Positions 8,354 through 15,807 of a stretch of DNA of 64,000 nt are shown here, piece after piece (position 1 is the first letter of the stretch; every line of letters begins with the position of its first letter). The notes below the pieces were generated by a model. It worked only from the letters and a program-made list of their open reading frames with translations. It did not search any database and was not told the origin of the DNA. Location of the stretch: positions 865,681-929,680 of the forward strand of contig NZ_JACSQD010000001.1 of NCBI RefSeq assembly GCF_014836775.1, read 5' to 3'. The position numbers were made by a program, and so were the translations under genes. This DNA is from Arthrobacter gallicola. Its GTDB lineage: Bacteria > Actinomycetota > Actinomycetes > Actinomycetales > Micrococcaceae.

Positions 8354-9592
8354 ATGGTGCGTTCTCCCCGGATTCCGATCCCCCGCGAAATCAAAGTCCT
8401 TATCGCTGCAGCCTTCCTCATCGCCCTGGGCTTCGGCCTGGTGGCGCCGGTCCTGCCGCAGTTTGCCCAGAGCTTCAACGTGGGCGTCGCTGCCTCCTCG
8501 GTGGTGGTCAGCGCCTTCGCCTTCACCCGGCTGGTCTTCGCCCCTGCCGGCGGCGTGCTGCTGGAGAAGCTCGGCGAACGCCCGGTCTACGTTATGGGAC
8601 TGCTGATCGTGGCTCTGTCCACCGCGGCGTGTGCGTTTGCCGAAAACTACTGGCAGCTGCTCATCTTCCGCGGCCTGGGCGGCATCGGATCCACCATGTT
8701 CACGATTTCAGCCATGGCGCTGATCATCCGCCTGGCGCCGCCGGCCATCCGCGGCCGGATTTCCGGCGCCTATGCTTCCTCCTTCCTGCTCGGCAACATC
8801 GGCGGGCCGCTGCTGGGCGGGCTGCTGGCCGGGTTTGGGCTCCGGGTGCCGTTCCTGGCCTACGCTGCGGCGCTGCTGGTCACCGCGGTGTTTGTAGCTG
8901 TCATGCTGCGGGATGCCAAGGGTGCCAGGCCCGGCCCGGACGCCGGACCCGCCCCCGTAAACCTGACCGTCCGCGAAGCCCTTTCCGACTCCGCGTACCG
9001 GGCCGCCCTGGTCTCCAGCTTCGCCAACGGCTGGTCCTCCTTCGGGGTCCGGAACTCCCTGCTGCCGCTGTTCGCGGCAGCAGTACTGTCTGCCGGGCCG
9101 GAAATCGCCGGCATCTCGCTGACGGCCTTCGCGGCCGGCACGGCCCTTGCCCTGACGTTCTCCGGCCGGCTGGCGGACAGCTGGGGACGCAAGCCGCTGG
9201 TCATCACGGGGCTGGCAATCAATGCCGCGGCCACTGCCGCCATCGGCTTCTCCGGGTCCGTGGCCGTGTTCCTGATCGTCTCCGGCATCGCCGGGATCGG
9301 CACGGGCCTGCTGAACCCGGCGCAGCAGGCGGCGGTGGCCGACGTCGTTGGCAGCGGCCGCAGCGGCGGCAAGGTCCTGGCCGCCTTCCAGATGTCCTCC
9401 GACACCGGCGCCATCATCGGCCCCATCCTTGCCGGTGTGCTGGCAGACCGGTTCGGCTATACCTGGGCCTTCGCGCTCACCGGCGCGATCGCTGCCGTGG
9501 CCCTGCTGGTGTGGCTCGGTGCCCGCGAATCCCTGGCACCCCAGATGCGGGTGAAGCGGGCGCGCGGGACGCGCACTACCATCGAGGAATGA
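8354..9592 (+). CDS. Major facilitator superfamily transporter
   Basis: 412 residues with about twelve hydrophobic segments in two halves. The MFS loop 2-3 motif appears as GVLLEKLGERPVYVMG (about 64-80) and its second-half copy as GRLADSWGRKPLVI (about 272-285). The layout resembles the drug:H+ antiporter-1 subgroup, but the substrate is not readable. The open frame extends far upstream, yet the ATG at 8354 is chosen because the membrane domain starts 15 residues later. The stop overlaps the next start as ATGA, so transporter and amidotransferase are co-translated. Confidence 0.9.
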   Translation: MVRSPRIPIPREIKVLIAAAFLIALGFGLVAPVLPQFAQSFNVGVAASSVVVSAFAFTRLVFAPAGGVLLEKLGERPVYVMGLLIVALSTAACAFAENYWQLLIFRGLGGIGSTMFTISAMALIIRLAPPAIRGRISGAYASSFLLGNIGGPLLGGLLAGFGLRVPFLAYAAALLVTAVFVAVMLRDAKGARPGPDAGPAPVNLTVREALSDSAYRAALVSSFANGWSSFGVRNSLLPLFAAAVLSAGPEIAGISLTAFAAGTALALTFSGRLADSWGRKPLVITGLAINAAATAAIGFSGSVAVFLIVSGIAGIGTGLLNPAQQAAVADVVGSGRSGGKVLAAFQMSSDTGAIIGPILAGVLADRFGYTWAFALTGAIAAVALLVWLGARESLAPQMRVKRARGTRTTIEE

Positions 9593-10320
9593 AGCCCTTC
9601 CTGCTGCTGGCCTCGCGCGCCGAAGACGGTGCCGCCGAGGAGGAATATGAGTCGTATCTGAGATTCGGCGGCCTGCTGCCTGCCCAGCTGCACCGGGTCC
9701 GGATGGAAGCCGCGCCCCTGCCGGAAATCGATCTGGACCGCTACAGCGGGATCATCGTGGGCGGCAGCCCCTTCAATTCCTCTGACGCCGAAGAAACCAA
9801 ATCTCCCCTGCAGCTGCGGGTGGAAAAGGAACTCGGCGCTCTGCTCGATGTTGTGGTGGCCCGGGACTTCCCCTTCCTCGGCGCCTGCTACGGAGTCGGC
9901 ACGCTGGGCCGGCACCAGGGCGCCGTCGTCGACCGTCAGTTCGGTGAGGCAATCGCTGCGGTGCCGGTGTCCCTCACCTCCGAAGGCCGCAGGGATCCGC
10001 TGCTGGACGGCCTGCCGGATACGTTCGACGCGTTTGTGGGCCACAAGGAGGCCGTCTCCAAGCTCCCGGCCCATGCTGCGAACCTCGCCGGCTCCCCCGG
10101 CTGCCCGGTGCAGATGTTCCGGGTCCGGTCCAATCTCTACGCCACCCAGTTCCATCCTGAGCTGGATGTGGCCGGGCTGCTGACCCGCATTTCGGTCTAC
10201 CGCAATGCGGGGTATTTCCCGCCGGAGGAAGCCGACGCCGTGATGGACTCAATCCGTTCCCGGAACGTCAGTGTCCCTCCCCTGATCCTGCGGAACTTCA
10301 CCGCCCGCTACGCGCGCTAG
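9589..10320 (+). CDS. Class I glutamine amidotransferase (GuaA N-domain type)
   Basis: 243 residues. The class I amidotransferase triad is present: nucleophile Cys in FLGACYG (about 99) and His and Glu in QFHPE (about 187). Such stand-alone proteins release ammonia from glutamine, or act as gamma-glutamyl hydrolases of the PuuD type. GGSPFNSSD near 55 is the usual oxyanion-side loop. It is coupled by ATGA to the MFS gene, so it may process what that transporter moves, but this is inference from context. Confidence 0.88.
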   Translation: MKPFLLLASRAEDGAAEEEYESYLRFGGLLPAQLHRVRMEAAPLPEIDLDRYSGIIVGGSPFNSSDAEETKSPLQLRVEKELGALLDVVVARDFPFLGACYGVGTLGRHQGAVVDRQFGEAIAAVPVSLTSEGRRDPLLDGLPDTFDAFVGHKEAVSKLPAHAANLAGSPGCPVQMFRVRSNLYATQFHPELDVAGLLTRISVYRNAGYFPPEEADAVMDSIRSRNVSVPPLILRNFTARYAR

Positions 10321-10369
10321 TTTCCCCATCTGATCCGGGGTGGGCGGCTGGGTGCACATCCGCGTCGTT

Positions 10370-10403
10370 CACCGTTCCCCTCCGTTTTGGGAAAACCCCG
10401 CCG
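10370..10403. repeat. 34-base direct repeat, copy 1
   Basis: Identical to 10412-10445, with unit starts 42 bases apart. Core CCTCCGTTTTGGGAAAACC is followed by CCGCCG. The core contains the short inverted pair GTTTTGGGAAAAC. Confidence 0.9.
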
Positions 10404-10411
10404 GTTCGTGA

Positions 10412-10445
10412 CACCGTTCCCCTCCGTTTTGGGAAAACCCCGCCG
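10412..10445. repeat. 34-base direct repeat, copy 2
   Basis: Exact second copy of 10370-10403. It runs almost directly into the hairpin at 10448-10488. Confidence 0.9.
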
Positions 10446-10447
10446 CG

Positions 10448-10488
10448 ATGGGATTTCCCTCCGCCGCGCAACGGCAGGAAAATCCCAT
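10448..10488. repeat. Inverted repeat (hairpin) in the repeat-rich gap
   Basis: ATGGGATTTCC (10448-10458) pairs with GGAAAATCCCAT (10477-10488) with one bulged base and an 18-base loop. It could terminate transcription from either side but has no T-run. Confidence 0.65.
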
Positions 10489-10541
10489 TCCGGACGATTT
10501 AGCCCAGAACGGAGGGTTTCCGGAGCTTGTCCCGGCCGGGT

Positions 10542-10563
10542 CGGCGGGCCGAACCCCGGCGGG
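10542..10563. repeat. 22-base G+C-rich direct repeat, copy 1
   Basis: Identical to 10635-10656. Between the copies lie imperfect GGCAGCCA-type units spaced 10 to 20 bases apart. Confidence 0.85.
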
Positions 10564-10634
10564 CAGCCAGGCGTGGCAGCCACACGGGCAGCCAGGCGGG
10601 GGCAGCCACAGGCGGGGGCAGCCGGCAGGAACCG

Positions 10635-10656
10635 CGGCGGGCCGAACCCCGGCGGG
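10635..10656. repeat. 22-base G+C-rich direct repeat, copy 2
   Basis: Exact second copy of 10542-10563, 93 bases downstream. Confidence 0.85.
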
Positions 10657-10785
10657 ACAGTCGGCCGGCCCGCATCAACCCCCAACCGGGTCAGCCGGGT
10701 CCGGTGGCACCGAACCTGGCCCCGGGCCCTGCCCCGAACGGGACGGGTTGGGATCCCGATGACCGCCCCGGTAACCGGGTCCGGG

Positions 10786-13700
10786 TCAGACGGCGGACTT
10801 GTCCAGCCGCTGGCTGATCACCGCTGAGACACCGTCGCCGCGCATCGATACCCCGTACAGCGCATCGGCGACTTCCATGGTGCGCTTCTGGTGGGTGATG
10901 ACGATCAGCTGGCTGGACTCACGCAGCTCTTCGAAGATGGTGATGAGCCGGCCCAGGTTGGTGTCATCCAGGGCCGCTTCAACTTCGTCCATGACGTAGA
11001 AGGGTGAGGGCCTGGCCTTGAAGATCGCCACCAGCAGCGCGACGGCGGTCAGGGAGCGTTCGCCGCCGGAGAGCAGGGAGAGCCGCTTGATCTTCTTTCC
11101 GGCAGGGCGTGCTTCCACCTCGATGCCCGTAGTGAGCATGTCCGCGGGGTCGGTCAGCACCAGGCGGCCCTCGCCGCCGGGGAACAGCCGGCCGAAGACC
11201 CGTTCGAACTGCACGGCCGTGTCCTGGAACGCCGCAGTGAAGACCTCCTCCACCCGCTGGTCCACTTCACGAATGATGTCCAGCAGGTCCTTGCGGGTGG
11301 CCTTCAGATCCTCAAGCTGGGTGCTCAGGAACTGGTGGCGTTCTTCCAGGGCCGCAAACTCCTCGAGGGCCAGCGGGTTGACCTTACCCAGCGAGCTCAG
11401 GTCGCGTTCGGCCCGCTTGAGCCGTTTTTCCTGCTCGGCACGGTTGTAGGGAATGCCTTCCACGAGCGGGTTGCCGTCTTCATCCACCGGAACGTGGAGG
11501 GCGGCCCACTTGCCCGCCGTCTCAGCGGCCTCGGCGGGCACCGGGACCGGCTGATCGGGCCCGTACTCCGCGATCAGATTGCCGGCGGTGATGCCAAGTT
11601 CCTCCACGGCCCGGGTTTCCAGGGCTTCGATCCGCAGCCGTTTTTCGGCGCGGAGCAGCTCCTCCCGGTGAACTGAGTCCGTGAGCTTGGCCAATTCCGC
11701 TGTCGCCTCGGCGCTGGCGGCCCGCACGGCGGCCAGTTCGGTGTCCCATTCGGCCCGCACGGCTTCGGCTTCGTCCCGCTCGGCCGCGGCAGCTTCCAGG
11801 GACGCATCGGCCCGGCGCCGGACGGCCGCAGCGGCCTCCGCGACGGCTGCCGCACGGGCGGCCTGCGCGGCCCGGGCCCGGGCGCGGACAGCTGCGGCGG
11901 CGCGGGCCCGGCGTTCGGCGGCCGCGGCACGCTCCAGGGACTCCGCCCGCCCGGCGACGGCCTTCAGCCGCTCCTGGGCTGAGCGCAGGGACAACCGCGC
12001 GTCCATCTCCGCCTGCCGGGCCTGGGCAGCGGCGAGCGCCAGGGCATCGCGCCGGTCGGTGGAGGGTTCGGCTGCCTCCCCGGGGCTTTCCTGCGCCGCG
12101 GCGAGCCGCTCCGTGACGGCGGCAAGCTGCTCCTGTTCACGTGCCAGGTTCGCTTCGGCTGCCTCTGCCAGGTGGGAGAGCCGTTCCGCTTCACCGGCGG
12201 CAGAGCGCAGGATGGAGCCCAGCGATCCCAGCCGTTCCCCTACCGCCGCCAGCCGGGCATCGGAATCGTGGAGTTCAGCCAGCGCGGCGTCCACCTGCGC
12301 CTGCGCAGCATCCCGTTCACCGGCTGCGCCCGCAATCTCGAACCGGGCTGCCTCGGCCCGGGCCGTAGCCTCGGCCAGCCGTGCCTCGGTCTCCTCCACA
12401 GCAGCCTGGATTTCGATCAGCCCGGGAGCACTGGAGGAACCGCCCCGGGCACTGAAAGCGGTCAGCACATCGCCGTCGGCGGTCACCGCCGTCACTCCGG
12501 GGGCATCCGCCAGCAGCGCAGCGGCTGCCGTCAGCGAAGGAACAATTACGACGCCGCGCAGCAGGGCGCGCAGGGCCGCCTGCGTCCCAGCCCCGGACGC
12601 CGCCCCGCTTCCGTCCTCGCTTCCGTCCTCGCTCCCGTTCGCGGCGGCAGGTTCGACGACGTCCAGGGCACGGACGCAGCCGTCCGGCAGGTCCAGCAGC
12701 TCCGGCAGCTCCGCGGGCATTCCCGCCAGGGCTGCAGCGCCGCTCCCGTCCGGGCTGGGAGAACCGCCGGTTCCGGGCGCTCCGCCGGTTCCGGGCGCTC
12801 CGCCAAGGACGGGCGCTCCGGTTCCGGGCGCTCCGGAGGAACCGGGGGTTCCGGGGGCCTCCGCGAAGACCAGCGAGACCTGGCCGGCACCGGATTCCCT
12901 GAGCAGGGCCAGGGCGGCGAGCGCAGGTTCCGTTCCCCGGACCGCCAAGGCCTCCGCGGCCGGGCCCAGCGCGGCGCTGACCGCGCGCTCGTAGCCGGGA
13001 CGCACGCTCAGCAGGTCGGCCAACGGCGCCAGGACCCCCTCGATGCCGGCTTCCAGCAGGGCCTGGGAACCATCCTTGCGGTCCAGGCCCACGGCCAGCG
13101 CATCGCGGCGGGCGGTCAGCGTCTCCCTGGCCCGGACGGCTTCGCGCTCCTGTCCGCGCAGCTCCGCCAGCCGTTCCTCCGCTGCTTCCAGCCGGGCAAC
13201 GGCTTCCTCGTAGCGGGCATCCAGGTCCTCTTCACCGGCTTCCGCGCCGGCCGCCTGGCTTTCCAGGGCGGTGAATTCGGCTTCCGCGTTCCGGCGGCGT
13301 TCCTCACCCTGCGCAATCGAGGCGCGCAGCCGTCCCAATTCCGCTTCCGCTGCTTCCACGCGGGAGCGGGCCGCGGCAACGGATCCGGCCAGCCGGGCCA
13401 ACCCTTCCCGCCGGTCTGCGGCGGCCCGCAGAAGGGAGGCGAGGCGGCGTTCCTCAGCAGCGGCCTCTTCCTCGGCTGCGGCCCGGATCTCCACCGCGTC
13501 TTCCAGCGCCCCGTCGCGCTCCTGGGTCTCGGCCTCCAGGTCGGCGGCCTCGGCGCGGATCCGTTCGGCCTGGGCCTGCAGCTTCTCGGGGTCCCGCCCG
13601 GGATCAGGTGCCGCGTCGCTGGAGCCCAGCAGGCGCTGGCGTTCCAGGGCAAGCGCCTGCAGCGAATTCAGCCGCTCGCGGCCGGAGGACAGCTGGTACC

Positions 13701-14568
13701 AGGCATCCCGTGCGGCGTTCACCCGCGGGGTGGCAACGGCCGCCAGCCGTTCCAGTTCGGCCAGCCGTGCCCCCTGGACCTGCACCGCCTGCTCCACCTC
13801 CCGGCGCCGTAGCTTCAGGGCCTCTTCGGCGGCGGTATCCCGCTCGACGGCGGTGGACAGGGTCACCAGGTCATCGGCCAGCAGGCGGGCGCGGGCGTCC
13901 CGCACATCCAGCTGGACCTGCCTGGCCCGCCGCGCCACGGCGGCCTGTTTACCCAGCGGCCCCAGCTGCCGGCGCAGTTCCGTGGTCAGGTCGGTCAGCC
14001 GGGCCAGGTTCGCCTGCATGGCGTCCAGCTTCCGGACGGTTTTTTCGCGGCGACGGCGGTGCTTGAGGATCCCGGCCGCCTCTTCAATAAAGCCGCGGCG
14101 GTCCTCCGCTGAGGCGTGCAGCACCTTGTCCAGCTGTCCCTGCCCCACGATCACGTGCATTTCCCGGCCCAGGCCGGAGTCGGAGAGCAGCTCCTGGATG
14201 TCCAGCAGCCGGCAGGGGGAACCGTTGATGGCGTATTCCGAGCCCCCGGCCCGGAACAGGGTGCGGGAGATGGTGACTTCGGAGTACTCGATGGGCAGCG
14301 CGCCGTCGGCATTGTCGATGGTCAGGGACACCTGCGCCCGGCCCAGCGGCGGGCGGCCGGACGTCCCGGCGAAGATGACGTCCTCCATCTTGCCGCCGCG
14401 CAGCGTCTTGGCTCCCTGCTCCCCCATAACCCAGGCCAGGGCGTCCACCACATTGGATTTGCCCGAGCCGTTGGGACCGACAACAGCGGTCACCCCCGGC
14501 TCGAACTCAAAGGTGGTGGCCGATGCAAAGGACTTGAAGCCCCGCATCGTGAGGGTTTTTAAATGCAC
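10786..14568 (-). CDS. smc: Chromosome segregation ATPase SMC
   Basis: 1260-residue SMC, the core of the condensin that loads at parS and compacts sister chromosomes. Walker A GPNGSGKS lies at about 32-39, followed by a first long coiled coil rich in Ala, Arg and Glu, the hinge (about 500-680), a second coiled coil, the ABC signature LSGGERSL near 1164 and Walker B FYVMDEVEAALDD near 1192. The hinge region carries a Gly/Ala/Pro/Thr-rich insert (about 569-601) encoded by an 18-base tandem repeat, and a second Ser/Glu/Gly stretch near 640, which explains the above-average length. The GTG at 14568 is chosen because HLKTLTMRGFKSF is the family start. Confidence 0.95.
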   Translation of the reverse strand: MHLKTLTMRGFKSFASATTFEFEPGVTAVVGPNGSGKSNVVDALAWVMGEQGAKTLRGGKMEDVIFAGTSGRPPLGRAQVSLTIDNADGALPIEYSEVTISRTLFRAGGSEYAINGSPCRLLDIQELLSDSGLGREMHVIVGQGQLDKVLHASAEDRRGFIEEAAGILKHRRRREKTVRKLDAMQANLARLTDLTTELRRQLGPLGKQAAVARRARQVQLDVRDARARLLADDLVTLSTAVERDTAAEEALKLRRREVEQAVQVQGARLAELERLAAVATPRVNAARDAWYQLSSGRERLNSLQALALERQRLLGSSDAAPDPGRDPEKLQAQAERIRAEAADLEAETQERDGALEDAVEIRAAAEEEAAAEERRLASLLRAAADRREGLARLAGSVAAARSRVEAAEAELGRLRASIAQGEERRRNAEAEFTALESQAAGAEAGEEDLDARYEEAVARLEAAEERLAELRGQEREAVRARETLTARRDALAVGLDRKDGSQALLEAGIEGVLAPLADLLSVRPGYERAVSAALGPAAEALAVRGTEPALAALALLRESGAGQVSLVFAEAPGTPGSSGAPGTGAPVLGGAPGTGGAPGTGGSPSPDGSGAAALAGMPAELPELLDLPDGCVRALDVVEPAAANGSEDGSEDGSGAASGAGTQAALRALLRGVVIVPSLTAAAALLADAPGVTAVTADGDVLTAFSARGGSSSAPGLIEIQAAVEETEARLAEATARAEAARFEIAGAAGERDAAQAQVDAALAELHDSDARLAAVGERLGSLGSILRSAAGEAERLSHLAEAAEANLAREQEQLAAVTERLAAAQESPGEAAEPSTDRRDALALAAAQARQAEMDARLSLRSAQERLKAVAGRAESLERAAAAERRARAAAAVRARARAAQAARAAAVAEAAAAVRRRADASLEAAAAERDEAEAVRAEWDTELAAVRAASAEATAELAKLTDSVHREELLRAEKRLRIEALETRAVEELGITAGNLIAEYGPDQPVPVPAEAAETAGKWAALHVPVDEDGNPLVEGIPYNRAEQEKRLKRAERDLSSLGKVNPLALEEFAALEERHQFLSTQLEDLKATRKDLLDIIREVDQRVEEVFTAAFQDTAVQFERVFGRLFPGGEGRLVLTDPADMLTTGIEVEARPAGKKIKRLSLLSGGERSLTAVALLVAIFKARPSPFYVMDEVEAALDDTNLGRLITIFEELRESSQLIVITHQKRTMEVADALYGVSMRGDGVSAVISQRLDKSAV
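12764..12860. repeat. 18-base tandem repeat inside smc hinge
   Basis: Two perfect 18-base units (12764-12781, 12782-12799) are followed by degenerate 18- and 15-base units. All stay in frame and encode GAPGTG-like hexapeptides in the SMC hinge. Confidence 0.85.
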
Positions 14569-14781
14569 TGTCCGCTGTCTCTCGTTTGTGGAAGATTCCC
14601 TAAAGCCGGTGCTTCCCCCACACTTAACCGCAGTACTCGCAGAGCGTAATCCGGGCTTTCGCGCTTTCCAGGCCCGGCAGGAAAGTAGGCTTCTAGAAGA
14701 ATCATATGGTTCGGCGGCGCCGTTACGGGTAACAACCGGGCCCGGACCGCGATCTTTTTGGCAGCAGACAAGGCAGGCATT

Positions 14782-15807
14782 TTGAGCGGGAACTTCAACT
14801 TCCAACACACCAACACCGCACTCCTGAGCGTGAAGAGCGTAGAGGCGCCAGTCGTTGTCAGCTCACCCGAATTCGATGAGCGGCTCGCTCCTTCCCTGAA
14901 GCGGCTGAGGTTATCCAAGGGCCTGCTGGAGCGGGTAGCGGGGGTCAGTGAGCGCCGCTGGTGGGCGCCCGGCACCTCCTTCGAAGACGGCGCCATCGAA
15001 GCCGGCGCCAAGGCAATGGCAGAGGCCGGCGTGGAACCTTCGCAGATCGGGCTGCTGATCAACACGTCCGTCACGCGCAGGAACCTGGAGCCGTCCGTCG
15101 CCGTCAAGATCCACCACAACCTTGGCCTGCCCTCCTCCGCCCTGAACTTCGATCTGGCCAACGCCTGCCTGGGCTTTGTGAACGGCATCACCATGGCGTC
15201 CAACATGATCGAGTCCGGGCAGATCGACTACGCCCTGATCGTCGCCGGGGAAGACTCCCAGGGCGTGCAGGAAGCCACCTTCGGACGGCTGAACCGGGAA
15301 GACTCCACCCGGCAGGACTACCTCCGGGAATTCGCCACCCTGACCCTGGGCAGCGGCGCCGCTGCCGCCGTGATCGGCCGCGCCGCCGACCACCCCGGAT
15401 CGCACCGGATTCTGGGCGGAGTCTCCCGGGCCGGCACCGAACACCACGAACTCTGCGTCGGCAGCGAGGGCGGCATGTACACCGACACCAAGGGCCTGCT
15501 CGAAGGCGGACTGGAGCTGGTGGTCACGGCCTGGCATGAAGCCCAGGCGAACGGGTGGGACTGGCAGGGCATGGACCGCTACGTGACCCACCAGGTATCC
15601 AATTCCTACACCAACGCGATCATCAAGGCCGTGGACCTGGACCGTGAGCGGGTGCCGATCACTTTCCCCCGCTGGGGCAATGTGGGACCCGCTTCCCTGC
15701 CCATGACCCTGGCGCAGGAATCCAAAACCCTGACCCCGGGTGACCGGGTGCTGTGCATGGGCGTTGGCTCCGGCCTGAACACCACCATGATGGAAATCGC
15801 GTGGTAG
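14782..15807 (+). CDS. oleA: OleA, acyl-CoA head-to-head condensing enzyme
   Basis: 341-residue thiolase-fold enzyme of the FabH/HMG-CoA-synthase group that condenses two fatty acyl-CoAs to a 2-alkyl-3-ketoacid. The triad is visible: Cys in NACLGF (about 129), His in THQVSN (about 269) and Asn in WGNVGPAS (about 299). The identification as OleA rather than FabH rests mostly on the neighbours oleBC and oleD in the same operon. The TTG at 14782 is chosen because AAGGCAGG lies four bases before it and the conserved SGNFxF start follows; another TTG exists at 14758. The stop overlaps the oleBC start. Confidence 0.9.
   Translation: MSGNFNFQHTNTALLSVKSVEAPVVVSSPEFDERLAPSLKRLRLSKGLLERVAGVSERRWWAPGTSFEDGAIEAGAKAMAEAGVEPSQIGLLINTSVTRRNLEPSVAVKIHHNLGLPSSALNFDLANACLGFVNGITMASNMIESGQIDYALIVAGEDSQGVQEATFGRLNREDSTRQDYLREFATLTLGSGAAAAVIGRAADHPGSHRILGGVSRAGTEHHELCVGSEGGMYTDTKGLLEGGLELVVTAWHEAQANGWDWQGMDRYVTHQVSNSYTNAIIKAVDLDRERVPITFPRWGNVGPASLPMTLAQESKTLTPGDRVLCMGVGSGLNTTMMEIAW

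Larger units (their letters stand above)
10321..10785. other. Repeat-rich non-coding gap between convergent genes
   Basis: 465 bases between the amidotransferase and smc stops. It holds two 34-base direct repeats, a long hairpin, two copies of a 22-base G+C-rich repeat and several short GGCAGCCA-like units. Open frames exist on both strands but only repeat the DNA period (for example RRGFPKTEGNG twice on the minus strand), so none is accepted as a gene. Confidence 0.7.

Noticed and set aside
10317..10685. Minus-strand frame with repeated RRGFPKTEGNG
   Set aside because: The peptide repeat comes from the 34-base DNA repeat. No ribosome site and no known protein pattern.
12600..12860. Tandem repeat considered as a CRISPR or regulatory array
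   Set aside because: Units are adjacent with no spacers and keep the smc reading frame; it is a coding repeat.
11681..12994. Long plus-strand frame opposite smc
   Set aside because: Almost all Ala, Ser and Arg; it is the antisense of the SMC coiled coil.
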